From: Methanimicrococcus sp034006575
GTDB lineage: Archaea; Halobacteriota; Methanosarcinia; Methanosarcinales; Methanosarcinaceae
Assembly: GCA_034006575.1 (NCBI GenBank)
Contig: JAVESN010000001.1
Span: 1-64,000 of the forward strand
DNA length: 64,000 nucleotides
Reading direction: 5' to 3'
Positions within the stretch are counted from its first letter, which is position 1; each line of letters starts with the position of its first letter. The position numbers and the translations under genes were made by a program. Of this stretch, positions 7,546-16,321 are shown piece by piece. The notes beneath the pieces were generated by a model that was given only the letters and a program-made list of their open reading frames with translations, was not told the origin of the DNA and did no database searches.

Positions 7546-8756
7546 AACAATTCCTCCTTCACTTCATTAAACTGAGACTCAACCTCAATCTTTCCTGTTT
7601 CTGCAACTTTCTTTGTCGCTTCAATAATTTCTTTGATGTGGCTCGGGCGAATATCGCGGCCGCCATGACCGACCATGTAACTGATAATCGGTGTTCTGGC
7701 CGGCGTGTTGTAAAGACCGGCTTTGATTTCCGTAAACAAAGCGCCTTCATTTCGACCGATGGAAATATCTTTTTCAACGACGACAACCGCTTTTGCATTT
7801 TTTAAAGCGTTTGCAATTGCTTCTGTCGGGAACGGTCGGAATGCGCGGACTTTTAAAACACCGATTTTTTCACCGTTTGCACGGTATTCATCCACGACGT
7901 CTTTAATCGTTCCGAGAAGAGATCCGAACGAAACAATGACGACTTCCGCATCTTCCAAAGAATATCCTTCAATCAAACCGCCGTAATATCTGCCGGTGAC
8001 GGCTTTGAAATCGTCGGCCGCTTTTTCAATGACAGTCAACGCGTTTTTCATGGCTTGCTCTTGAGAGTATCTGAATTCCGTATAAACGGACGGGTCACCC
8101 AGCGTACCAAACGACATCGGGTTTTTCGGGTCTAAATAAACATCCGGTTTAAACGGCGGCAAAAACTCATCCGCTTCTTTTTGGTCCATCAAAACGACCG
8201 GCTCATAAACGTGAGACAAAACAAAACCGTCCATACAAACCATTATCGGTAAAAGAACGCTTTTGTCTTCGGCAATTTTAAACGCTTGAAGAACCATGTC
8301 GGCGGCTTCCTGCGTGTCTTCGGCATAAATCTGAATCCATCCGGAATCTCTTTGCGCAATCGAATCCTGCTGATCGTTCCAAATGTTAATCGGCGCGCCG
8401 ACGGCTCTGTTAACAACCGTCATGACAATCGGAAGTCTCATGCCCGATGCGTTAAACAAAGCTTCGTGCATCAAAAAAAGACCTTGAGATGTGGTGGCAG
8501 AGTATGTTCTGGCGCCTGCTGCCGATGCTCCGATCAATGCGGAAATTGCGGAGAATTCGGATTCGACGTTAATATATTCACAGCCGGGAATGTCGCCGTC
8601 GGCCATAAATTGAGACAATTCTTCGACAATATGCGTTTGCGGTGTAATCGGATAAGCGGAAATCACTTGCGGTCTGGCAACTTTGGCGGCGTGCGCGCTT
8701 GCGTAAGAGCCTTCCACAACGGACATTTTTGATTTATCGTTTGGATTGACGGCCAT
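7542..8756 (-). CDS. porA: Pyruvate:ferredoxin oxidoreductase alpha subunit
   Basis: The large pyrimidine-binding subunit of pyruvate synthase. From the chosen start the protein is 404 residues. It has 'VISAYPITPQTHIVEELSQFM' near 30-50, 'EFSAISALIGASAAGARTYSATTSQGL' near 65-90, and 'NRAVGAPINIWNDQQDS' near 115, all hallmarks of the alpha domain. A transketolase C-like domain with 'AEVVIVSFGS' follows near 270. I start at the ATG at 8756, which overlaps the porD stop by one base and has GGAGG upstream in the end of porD. The longer frame to 8819 lies inside porD. It couples translationally to porB. Confidence 0.95.
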   Translation of the reverse strand: MAVNPNDKSKMSVVEGSYASAHAAKVARPQVISAYPITPQTHIVEELSQFMADGDIPGCEYINVESEFSAISALIGASAAGARTYSATTSQGLFLMHEALFNASGMRLPIVMTVVNRAVGAPINIWNDQQDSIAQRDSGWIQIYAEDTQEAADMVLQAFKIAEDKSVLLPIMVCMDGFVLSHVYEPVVLMDQKEADEFLPPFKPDVYLDPKNPMSFGTLGDPSVYTEFRYSQEQAMKNALTVIEKAADDFKAVTGRYYGGLIEGYSLEDAEVVIVSFGSLLGTIKDVVDEYRANGEKIGVLKVRAFRPFPTEAIANALKNAKAVVVVEKDISIGRNEGALFTEIKAGLYNTPARTPIISYMVGHGGRDIRPSHIKEIIEATKKVAETGKIEVESQFNEVKEELL

Positions 8757-9037
8757 TATTTTTCCTCCAAGGTCATTGTAATCACATCTTTCGGACATTC
8801 GTTTGCGCAAATGCCGCATCCTTTACAATAATCGTAATCGGCTTTGTACAAACATTTTCCTTTGTCGTTTGCGGTTGCCGGGTCCGGATGAATACACATG
8901 TCCGGGCAAGCCACTTCGCAAATGGCGCAGCGAATACATTTGTTGTAATCAAAGACGGGCATAAACGTTCTCCAGCCGCCGGTTTTATTTTCCATGGCGG
9001 TTCCGGGGTAACAATAAGCGCCGGGTGTAATTTTCAT
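8756..9037 (-). CDS. porD: Pyruvate:ferredoxin oxidoreductase delta subunit (ferredoxin-like)
   Basis: The small 93-residue subunit carrying two [4Fe-4S] clusters that pass electrons between ferredoxin and the TPP site. Two classic motifs are visible: 'CIRCAICEVACP' near residues 36-47 and 'CKGCGICANECP' near 70-81. The N-terminal 'PGAYCYPGTAMENKTGGWRTFMPVFD' is the typical Por delta leader. It starts immediately after the porC stop and its own stop overlaps the porA start, so the four genes form one tightly packed operon. Confidence 0.95.
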   Translation of the reverse strand: MKITPGAYCYPGTAMENKTGGWRTFMPVFDYNKCIRCAICEVACPDMCIHPDPATANDKGKCLYKADYDYCKGCGICANECPKDVITMTLEEK

Positions 9038-9589
9038 TTATTCCATCTCCTCTTTTACAAAATCGTAAGCGGCGCGAATCGCTTCGGCATTCTTTTCGCC
9101 GACTCTTCCGGCAAACCTCTCTTTGACGGCGTCTTGGATGGACTCGACAGCGACTTCTCCGGTCGTTGCGGCAAAAGCGCCGAGTAAAATCGTATTGACA
9201 ATCGGGAGTCCGATGACATCCATCGCGATTTTGGTCGCGTCAACCGTCATAATTTTGGCTTTTGTGTCCAAATGTTTAAAAGCGTCGACAGACTCTTTTG
9301 TGTTAATGATTAAAGCGCCGGTTTCTTTTAAACCGCCGGTCACATCAACAACATCGAGAAGAGTCGGGTCTTGAACAATGACATAATCCGGTTCATAAAT
9401 TTGGCTTCTGACACGAATCGGCACATCGTCCAAGCGCGTAAAGGCCTGGACCGGTGCACCACGTCTTTCCACACCGAAAGCCGGGAAGGCTTGACTGAAT
9501 TTACCGTCGGCAAACGCAGCGATGGAAAGAAGTTCTGCGGCTGTGACGGAACCTTGTCCGCCGCGCCCGTGAATTCTGATTTCTTTCAT
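9038..9589 (-). CDS. porC: Pyruvate:ferredoxin oxidoreductase gamma subunit
   Basis: The gamma subunit of pyruvate synthase and first gene of porCDAB. The 183-residue protein begins with 'IRIHGRGGQGSVTAAELLSIAA', the signature of the family, followed by 'AFPAFGVERRGAPVQAFTR' near 35-53, 'PDYVIVQDPTLL' near 70, and 'NTILLGAFAATTG' near 130. The ATG at 9589 is preceded by GAGGT. It is thought to help assemble the complex and hold coenzyme A; that role is family knowledge. About 700 bases without a gene lie upstream, presumably including the operon promoter. Confidence 0.95.
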   Translation of the reverse strand: MKEIRIHGRGGQGSVTAAELLSIAAFADGKFSQAFPAFGVERRGAPVQAFTRLDDVPIRVRSQIYEPDYVIVQDPTLLDVVDVTGGLKETGALIINTKESVDAFKHLDTKAKIMTVDATKIAMDVIGLPIVNTILLGAFAATTGEVAVESIQDAVKERFAGRVGEKNAEAIRAAYDFVKEEME

Positions 9590-10289
9590 TATGGTAACCT
9601 CTAAAGTGATAACTCAAGCAGATTTTTGGTTTAAGCGCGAAAAAAGACGACCACAGGTCAATCGTTTGTTTCGCAAATGTTTTATTTTTAAAAATACGCC
9701 TTTTTTAATAAAAGAGCCGGTTTACATAAAAGGAAAGATCATTTCAGAAGATATCGGTTAGTCGAATCATGAAATCGGTCTGAAATCCTCATACATACAA
9801 TTTCGTTTTTTCCTCTCTTCTTCGTATTTTCCAAAATATATTTAAGATATCCTTGTCAATTTTTGATATCTAATAATAATGACAAATCCCTTATCCTATA
9901 TTTTGTTATTAAGCTTTTGGTAAAGGTTACCGTTTGATTATAAATATTCGGTTTACAATGACATATGATATTTCTCGTTTGGCGCTCCCAATCGCTTTGT
10001 TTTCCCGTTTCGTTTTTTCACATTTATCATTTTTTCACGTGATTTTGTTTTACCGTTTTTTTCACGTGATCTTATTTTGCGGTTCATGGAATTGCCGTCG
10101 CCATCGATGTCGTTTTAATATTCATCGGAAAAAACGAGGCCGGTCCAAACACAATCCAAACGGCAAGCGGCAAACGGCAAGCGGCAAACGGCAAATTCCG
10201 TAAAACAACGCCGCGCCAAACAGCGAAAATGTCCTCTCGTTTTCAAAAATAAAAATGAAAACGGAGGTCCGATTTTTCATATCTCTCTT
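9590..10289. other. 700-base gene-free gap with repeat core and short repeats
   Basis: No credible gene is present. The half next to porC must carry the por promoter, but I could not single out a convincing TATA box. Near 10158-10197 there is a short tandem repeat of a CGGCAAGCGGCAAA-type unit. At about 10209-10225 is CGCGCCAAACAGCGAAA, the core of the dispersed repeat family described at 0.4-0.9 and 53.2-53.9 kb. Near 10030-10075 'TTTTTCACGTGAT' occurs twice. Confidence 0.6.
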
Positions 10290-12494
10290 TCACTCTGCCG
10301 GTTCGGGTTCGCGAATATATTTTGAGTGTCTCGGAAAAACAGCCACGCCTCGGGATGATTTATTCATTTCGATGCCGGACATTTTGGCTTTTCCGACACC
10401 GATGACATTTTCCCCGAGAATAATCACATCATCGCCGGTTCGAATATTTGAGTCGGCCTCTATAATTCCCGGCGCCAGCAGAGAGCCTTTTGGCAGGAAA
10501 TTGTTAATTTTTACCGTGTATTGTCCTGTATACCGCTCCGATTTGATCAGTTTTTCAACGGCGGCGAGCGAGAGCGCGAATTGACCGAATTGAGGAACCA
10601 AAACGGCCAGCTGAGTTTTTTCGTCTAAAAGCATGTATTTCGGGAAATTCCCTTTCACAATCGTCTCCTCCGTAAAAAGAGCGTCGGCAAGCGTTCCGAG
10701 TTGGTAGCGAAGAATCGCTTGGGATTGGTCTTCCTTGTCTTGCGTTCCGCTTCTTTTTAATAAATTCGGGCGCAGCATGTGTGTTTCAGATTCTTTTTGG
10801 GGGGTCGCTTCTTCGACGATTTGATCAACGGCGGCTCTTAAATTTTTCAAACTGATTTGAGAGGCCGGGCCTTTTCCTTCCTCGACCGTATACGTCATTG
10901 AAAGGCCGAGCCGAGCGGAAACGTCTTCGCAAATTTCGCGATACGGTCCCTCCACATGCGCGACAATATGTTTGTAAAGGCTCTTATTTTTAATTAAATA
11001 ATTTTCAAGCAAACCGCCGACAAAAGCGCGTTCTTCCAAATCCCAATGCCCGGTGACGGTCGTGTCGTAATGCGCCGCCGGATACGTCAATTCCAGCTCT
11101 CGCGGAATAATTCCCATCGGCGATGTCATAATTAATTCATTGATATATTTTCGATTGCGTTCTATGGCTCGAATGAATTTTTGGTGCGACATCGATATCG
11201 AGTACGGTTTTTTTGAGGAGCACGGGAATATCACCAATATCTCTTTTTTCGGGGCTTCATAATCGTCGGCGATTCGTTTCGCAAATCTTTGAATCTCGGC
11301 GCGGTTTTGAGATTCCGAGGTCGTCGCAAAAATCGTTTCTCGTCGAAATGTCGGCGCCGTCTCTTCCGCCACCGGACTTCTGTCAAACAAACGCAAAAGA
11401 CCGGTTAACCACGTTTTAACGCGGCATTGCCCCTCAACATATTCCCGAAGAGCGCTTTTTCTAATTTTTTCTCGAACCAAAGCGATTTCCGCGTCAAGCG
11501 CATTGATATTGTGTTCTTCAAGAAAAGCGTATCTTTCAGCGGCCGGCATCTCTTTTACACATTGAGCCGTTTTTCCGGCGCAAGCCGTGCATCGGCAGGG
11601 TAATTCCGCTAAATCCTCCAAGAAAAAAGTCCCGGCGTTTGTCATATATTTATTCGAATAAGCGGCAACCTCCGCGCGTGTGGTATCTAAAATGTCCGCG
11701 CCCAAATAAATCAACATCGCCGCATTCTCGGGCGTCGCCAAATTCGAAAGCCAAAGAGCGGTATCCGCCGGAAGCCTTTCTTTGACATTCATCAAAGCTT
11801 CAAAAAAACCGACTGAATCGCCGTCAAAAGACCCGGCGCTTTCCATTATGAAAACATCCGATCCGATTTTTTCAATCGGAAAATCGGAATCCGTTTTTAC
11901 TTGTTTTTCCGATTCCGTTTCTATTTGTCTTTCGTCTTCCGTTTCTATTTGTCTTTCGTCTTCCGTTTCTATTTGTCTTTCGTCTTCCGTTTCTATTTGT
12001 CTTTCGTCTTCCGTTTTCAAATCGTTCCGGATTTCCGAATCGCTGCAAACGAACTCGCTTTCTTCAACGGTTTTGGAGTATTTCATCGGGCGAATCATCG
12101 AAGCGGTCGGTCTTTTTCCGATGATTTCTGCCAAATTCATTTCATCGAATATTTTTTTCCGGCGTTTTTCATTGTCTTCGCTTGAATAGGTCAGCGTAAA
12201 TTGATTTCTCGGCAAAATCAAAAGACGGCTTTCCGGCGTTTTTTGGATTTCTTCTTTCATTTCCGATATTTTTGATTCGTCCGTCCCTTTTCTCCAAAAT
12301 GTTCCGAGATTTTTAATCGGCAACTCCCCGGCGGCGAGTTTTGAAGAATTCAACAGACATGGGGTTTGAATAAAAGAAGCCGCCGGCTTTTCAACAGGAG
12401 TATTCGACGCATCGCCGGAGTTTTTGCCTGAAATATAAAGTTTACCGAGTCGAGCCGCCCCGTCTCGGTCATCGATTTCAAAGAATTTTGTCAT
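10290..12494 (-). CDS. arcS: Archaeosine synthase alpha subunit (ArcS/TgtA2) with repeat insertion
   Basis: ArcS acts on preQ0 placed at G15 of archaeal tRNA and leads, with its radical-SAM partner RaSEA, to archaeosine. The 734-residue product has the diagnostic 'PCSSKKPYSISMSHQKF' near residue 425, 'SPMGIIPRELELTYPAAHYD' near 455, a TGT-like region with clustered Cys ('PCRCTACAGKTAQC') near 300, and a C-terminal PUA domain ending 'GRGVAVF'-like 'SSRGVAVFPRH'. It is longer than usual. Residues around 155-200 are an acidic low-complexity insertion with four copies of 'IETEDERQ', coming from a 24-base tandem repeat. The rest of the fold is intact. Confidence 0.9.
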   Translation of the reverse strand: MTKFFEIDDRDGAARLGKLYISGKNSGDASNTPVEKPAASFIQTPCLLNSSKLAAGELPIKNLGTFWRKGTDESKISEMKEEIQKTPESRLLILPRNQFTLTYSSEDNEKRRKKIFDEMNLAEIIGKRPTASMIRPMKYSKTVEESEFVCSDSEIRNDLKTEDERQIETEDERQIETEDERQIETEDERQIETESEKQVKTDSDFPIEKIGSDVFIMESAGSFDGDSVGFFEALMNVKERLPADTALWLSNLATPENAAMLIYLGADILDTTRAEVAAYSNKYMTNAGTFFLEDLAELPCRCTACAGKTAQCVKEMPAAERYAFLEEHNINALDAEIALVREKIRKSALREYVEGQCRVKTWLTGLLRLFDRSPVAEETAPTFRRETIFATTSESQNRAEIQRFAKRIADDYEAPKKEILVIFPCSSKKPYSISMSHQKFIRAIERNRKYINELIMTSPMGIIPRELELTYPAAHYDTTVTGHWDLEERAFVGGLLENYLIKNKSLYKHIVAHVEGPYREICEDVSARLGLSMTYTVEEGKGPASQISLKNLRAAVDQIVEEATPQKESETHMLRPNLLKRSGTQDKEDQSQAILRYQLGTLADALFTEETIVKGNFPKYMLLDEKTQLAVLVPQFGQFALSLAAVEKLIKSERYTGQYTVKINNFLPKGSLLAPGIIEADSNIRTGDDVIILGENVIGVGKAKMSGIEMNKSSRGVAVFPRHSKYIREPEPAE
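11918..12018. repeat. 24-base tandem repeat inside arcS
   Basis: Four nearly identical copies of a 24-base unit (plus strand TCTATTTGTCTTTCGTCTTC and four more bases). They stay in frame and encode 'ETEDERQI' repeats in the minus-strand arcS protein. Because the period is a multiple of three, copy number can change without breaking the gene. Confidence 0.92.
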
Positions 12495-12582
12495 GGACTC
12501 TAAACTTCGTCATAGAATTAAAAAACTATCCTTCAAAACCCGCTGTTTTTAAAATGAATGCAACGAATAATCATAATATAAT

Positions 12583-13098
12583 TTAAAAAATAATTAAAAA
12601 ATAACCAATACTCTATTTTATTTTCCAAATGTAATAAAAACGCATTAGTTCAGAAACTTTTTTCGGATTATATGACCGTATTTGTTCTTCGGTAAAATAC
12701 GCGGGCGCATCACACCGACGCAAATTTTCTTTAATTTCATCCACCAGAGCGCTGTCAACGCTCGCTCCGCCGTAGTGAATTAATTTGTCAAGATCATTGA
12801 AATATTCCATAACATAATGGCAAGCCGGATTCGCGCACGAAGGAGCCGTAAACGGATATTGCGGCTCTATCGGAATCAATTCCGCGTCCGTTCGCTTAAA
12901 AAAAGTTTTTCTAAAAGTTTCGGCGGCCTTCTTGTTTTTCTTTTCGGTGGCTTTTGTAACATTGACCATCTACAACTCTTTTACAATATCGTCAAATCTT
13001 TTACTGACGACAATCATTAATCTGTTTTTGAGATTTTTGGTTGTCCGATCACAATAATAAGGCGGCATATAATGGAGAACCTGCTTAATCTTGACCAT
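12583..13098 (-). CDS. Partner of Panacea-like gene: frame interrupted by TAG
   Basis: Directly after the Panacea gene an ATG at 13098 opens a frame of 42 codons, starting 'MVKIKQVLHYMPPYYCDRTT'. It meets TAG at 12970-12972, then continues in the same frame with ATG at 12969 and 118 further residues, including 'PSCANPACHYVMEYFNDLDKL'. That part ends at a second TAG at 12613-12615; reading on gives ten residues to TAA at 12583. Either this is a 42-residue gene followed by a separate gene of 118 residues (12613-12969), or one protein of about 171 residues with UAG decoded as an amino acid. No family recognised. Position next to a Panacea antitoxin-like gene suggests a toxin or partner. Confidence 0.5.
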
Positions 13099-13611
13099 TT
13101 AATATCCCAACTCTTCTCGATATTTGTGGGCGTAAAGCAAATTCCTTATCATTTTCAATTCGATACCGAATTCCTCTTTGGGGATGATTTGTTTTTTGCG
13201 ATTATAATCCACAACTTTTCCGTTTTCATCAAAAATTTGAGAGGCGTTATAGAATTTCTCCCACGCCGGAGATTCATGGCTTAAATCTATCAATTCATCA
13301 CATCCGGCGTCGCCGAAAATGTCCGACGTTAAATAAAACGTGTTCAGTTCTTCTGCGGTATAATTCGGAAGAAACACCGTATTAAATTCTTCCGTGCTTA
13401 TATTATCCATATTGTATAAGACATCCCATACAACCGGACCATATTCAAAAGCACAAAAATCATCTTCAAACAATGGTTTCTTATAATTATAAAAATGAAT
13501 CAACCATGAGAAAAAGAGAAGCTTTTGAAGTCGGGCTTGATCAGACCACTCTTTTGATAATCCAGGTGTGTGGATGAACCAATGAGCGATATCCGTTGCC
13601 GTTCTTGACAT
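13099..13611 (-). CDS. Panacea domain protein (DUF4065), antitoxin-like
   Basis: A 170-residue protein matching the Panacea (DUF4065, SocA-associated) domain, an all-helical module that serves as the antitoxin in diverse toxin-antitoxin pairs. The conserved block is 'ARLQKLLFFSWLIHF' near residues 27-41, followed by 'FCAFEYGPVVWDVLYNM' near 52-68. The C-terminal 'KEEFGIELKMIRNLLYAHKY' is less conserved. Its stop is immediately followed by the ATG of the next frame, indicating a two-gene unit. Upstream is a 17-base tandem repeat. The antitoxin role is family knowledge; activity here is inferred. Confidence 0.72.
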   Translation of the reverse strand: MSRTATDIAHWFIHTPGLSKEWSDQARLQKLLFFSWLIHFYNYKKPLFEDDFCAFEYGPVVWDVLYNMDNISTEEFNTVFLPNYTAEELNTFYLTSDIFGDAGCDELIDLSHESPAWEKFYNASQIFDENGKVVDYNRKKQIIPKEEFGIELKMIRNLLYAHKYREELGY

Positions 13612-13636
13612 ATTATTCTCCTCCTTTATATTTTTT

Positions 13637-13757
13637 GAATTATTTGAGAACTCGAATTATTTGAGAACTTGAATTATTTGAGAACTCGAATTATTTGAGA
13701 ACTTGAATTATTTGAGAACTTGAATTATTTGGGAATTTGAATTATTCGGGAATTGAA
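13637..13757. repeat. 17-base tandem repeat, about 7 copies
   Basis: AATTATTTGAGAACTCG and close variants repeat about seven times, with the last copies diverging (GGGAA replacing GAGAA). The array sits directly upstream of the Panacea gene, in the promoter position of that unit. Confidence 0.92.
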
Positions 13758-13910
13758 AAACTTTACAATGTCAGTTTGTTTAATTTGTATATATAATCAC
13801 AGCATATGGCGCGAAAGTAATGGTTTAAATGCAATGAGCTAAAAACGCAATTGTTCAAAGCGGTTGCTTTTTTACAAATTCGGTTTTTTACAAAAATCGC
13901 AACTCAATTT

Positions 13911-14489
13911 TTACAAAAATTTACAAAAACAGCCCTCCAAATGATCATCGACCATTCCGATCGCTTGCATATACGCGTAAATAATGGTCGAGCCGACGAA
14001 CGTAAATCCAAGTTTTTTCAAATCTTTGCTGATTCGATCCGACAGTTCCGTACGGGCGGGAATTTCACTCGGCGTTTTCGGATTGTTTTGAATCGGTTTG
14101 CCGTCTATGTATTTCCATAAAAATTCATTCAATGAGCCGTGCTTTTCGACCAATTTAAAATAAGCGATGGAATTGGTCGTCGCCGCTTTGATTTTTAAGC
14201 GGTTTTTAATGATTCCTTCCGTTAAAAGAAGCTCTTCTCTTTTCTTGTCATCATAATTTTTCATAATATTCGGATCAAAATTGTCATACGCAATTCTCAT
14301 CGCTTCTCTTTTTTTCAATATGATTGACCAGCTTAAACCGGCTTGCTGCCCTTCTAAAATCAGCATTTCAAAAAGTTTTCTCTCATCGTGAAGCGGTCTT
14401 CCCCATTCGTCGTCATGATATTTGCAGTCAAGCGGCGTTTTTGCCCACGCGCACCTTCTTTTTTCCGTCATCCTCTTCGCTCTTTTCAT
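13911..14489 (-). CDS. tag: DNA-3-methyladenine glycosylase I
   Basis: Base excision repair enzyme that removes 3-methyladenine from alkylated DNA. The 192-residue protein shows 'RCAWAKTPLDCKYHDDEWGRPLHDERKLFEMLILEGQQAGLSW' from residue 12, the typical Tag start with its zinc-binding Cys/His and the 'QAGLSW' base-pocket segment. Then come 'IIKNRLKIKAATTNS' near 93 and 'KKLGFTFVGSTIIYAYMQAIGMVDDHLEGCF' near the end. Family length is normal. Start 14489 or 14471 are both possible. No operon partner. Confidence 0.94.
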   Translation of the reverse strand: MKRAKRMTEKRRCAWAKTPLDCKYHDDEWGRPLHDERKLFEMLILEGQQAGLSWSIILKKREAMRIAYDNFDPNIMKNYDDKKREELLLTEGIIKNRLKIKAATTNSIAYFKLVEKHGSLNEFLWKYIDGKPIQNNPKTPSEIPARTELSDRISKDLKKLGFTFVGSTIIYAYMQAIGMVDDHLEGCFCKFL

Positions 14490-14822
14490 ATCTTCTTTTC
14501 ATATCGTCTTTTGTTTCATGCTTTTTTAATTTTAAATAATTTACTTGATATTAGCTTGACATGAAACAAAACGAATTGATTTAAAAGAGTTTCAAAAACT
14601 CCGGTGAGAATTAAATTTTAATCGAAATGATAATTCATCATTTATTTTTAAAACAATTCGATAGCCGCAGGAACAGCCGCTTTGCATTTTTCGTTTTTGT
14701 CGGCCTGTCATAAAAACATATATATAATGAATCAACATGAAAAAGCACTCAGATTAAAGTTTGCGTATCGCACGCGTTTTTATTTTCTATTTTTACCGAT
14801 TGAAAAAAACGGTCCATCCTTT
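14490..14822. other. 333-base gap with promoter of the glcD-like gene
   Basis: No gene seen. A TATA-like ATATATATAATG near 14719-14730 lies about 95 bases before the chosen glcD start at 14823 and fits its promoter. It also argues against starting the gene at an upstream ATG at 14682. Confidence 0.5.
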
Positions 14823-16196
14823 ATGAATCATTACGAGCAACTTAAAAATATTTGTCCGGACCGGGCGACGATTTCCCCGGCCGAGCTTTGCTGTTATTCC
14901 GCAGACGGCTCTCAAGTCAAGGGCGCCCCGGAAATCGTGGTTTTTCCGAAAAGCACGGAAGAAGTTTCAAAAATCATGAAATACGCCGATCAAAATTTGA
15001 TTCCCGTCACCCCGCGCGGGGCCGGAACCGGACTTGCGGGCGGCGCCGTTGCGCTTTGCGGCGGCATTTTAATGGACATGTCTTTGATGAATCAAATTCT
15101 TCACATCGACATTGACAACATTCAAGTCACGGCGGAAGCCGGCGTCATTCAAGACCAATTGAACGCGGCGCTTAAACCGTACGGCTTTTTCTTCCCCCCC
15201 AATCCCGGAAGCTCGGCAACGTGCACTCTTGGCGGGCAAATCGCCAACAACGCGAGCGGAATGCGTTGCGTTAAATACGGGACGACCAAAAATTACGTTT
15301 TGGATTTGGAAGTCGTTTTGGCAAACGGCGATGTCATCAACACCGGATCAAATTGTTTGAAATCCTCGGCCGGATATGATTTATCCCGCCTTTATGTCGG
15401 CTCGGAAGGAACGCTTGGAATCATTACAAAAGCGGTTTTAAAAATCGCGCCGCTTCCCAAAGCCCGAAAATTAATTATGGTCTCCTTTCCGACACCCGAA
15501 GACGCCGGACTTTCGGTTTCTCGAATCTTTGCCGCCGGCGTTACGCCGTCCGCGTGTGAAATTATGGATAAGACGTCCGTCTCGGTTTTGACGACGCTGG
15601 ATCCGAACATCATATTTCCCCGAGACGGAGATGTCGTTTTGTTTGAAGTGGACGGCAGCAAAAACGCGGTGGACGAGTCGGCGGAATTGTTGGCCAAAGC
15701 CTGTGAAGACATCTCAAACAGTATTCTTATTACGGACGATCCTGTCAAAATGAAAGAAATATGGGACGCAAGAAGCCTTCTCGGAGCGGCGGTTTCAAAA
15801 ATCGATCCGACCAAAACGCGCATTTATGTCGGGGAAGACTTGGGCGTCCCGATTAAACAATTGCCGCAAATGATTTCAAAAATTTATGAAATTACGGGAG
15901 AAGCCGGCTTAACGCCGATGATTTACGGGCACGTCGGCGACGGCACCCTTCATGTCGGTTTGTTCATCGATGTTTTGGATGAAAACGAGTGGAAAAAATT
16001 AGAAATTACGGCCGACAAACTGCATTTGGCCGCCATTTCTCTTGGCGGAACCGTCAGCTCCGAACACGGAATCGGCGCGGCGCGCGGACAGTACCTGGCG
16101 CAACAATGCGGACCGGCATTTGAATTGATGAAAACCATTAAAAAAGCGCTTGACCCTAAAGGCATTTTAAATCCCAAAAAGCTGGGATTAAATTGA
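14823..16196 (+). CDS. glcD: FAD-linked oxidoreductase, GlcD/D-lactate dehydrogenase type
   Basis: An FAD-binding dehydrogenase of the glycolate oxidase GlcD and D-lactate dehydrogenase family, 457 residues. The PP-loop for FAD is 'PRGAGTGLAGGAV' near residues 62-74, followed by 'PPNPGSSATCTLGGQIANNASG' near 125-146 and 'LYVGSEGTLGIITKAVLKIAP' near 190-210. The substrate domain ends with 'YGHVGDGTLHVGLF' near 370 and 'SSEHGIGAARGQYL' near 415. The ATG at 14823 places the mature N-terminus as in the family. The iron-sulfur gene follows 125 bases later. Substrate (D-lactate or glycolate) is not decided by sequence. Confidence 0.88.
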   Translation: MNHYEQLKNICPDRATISPAELCCYSADGSQVKGAPEIVVFPKSTEEVSKIMKYADQNLIPVTPRGAGTGLAGGAVALCGGILMDMSLMNQILHIDIDNIQVTAEAGVIQDQLNAALKPYGFFFPPNPGSSATCTLGGQIANNASGMRCVKYGTTKNYVLDLEVVLANGDVINTGSNCLKSSAGYDLSRLYVGSEGTLGIITKAVLKIAPLPKARKLIMVSFPTPEDAGLSVSRIFAAGVTPSACEIMDKTSVSVLTTLDPNIIFPRDGDVVLFEVDGSKNAVDESAELLAKACEDISNSILITDDPVKMKEIWDARSLLGAAVSKIDPTKTRIYVGEDLGVPIKQLPQMISKIYEITGEAGLTPMIYGHVGDGTLHVGLFIDVLDENEWKKLEITADKLHLAAISLGGTVSSEHGIGAARGQYLAQQCGPAFELMKTIKKALDPKGILNPKKLGLN

Positions 16197-16321
16197 TGTT
16201 TTTGTTTTGAAGAGATTTAAAAAAGAAGTTTGTAGAGATTTAAAGAAGAAAATTGAAAAAATTAAAACGAAATTGAAGAAATTTAATTTAAAAGAAGTTT
16301 GAAGAGAAGGGTTTTAAAAAT

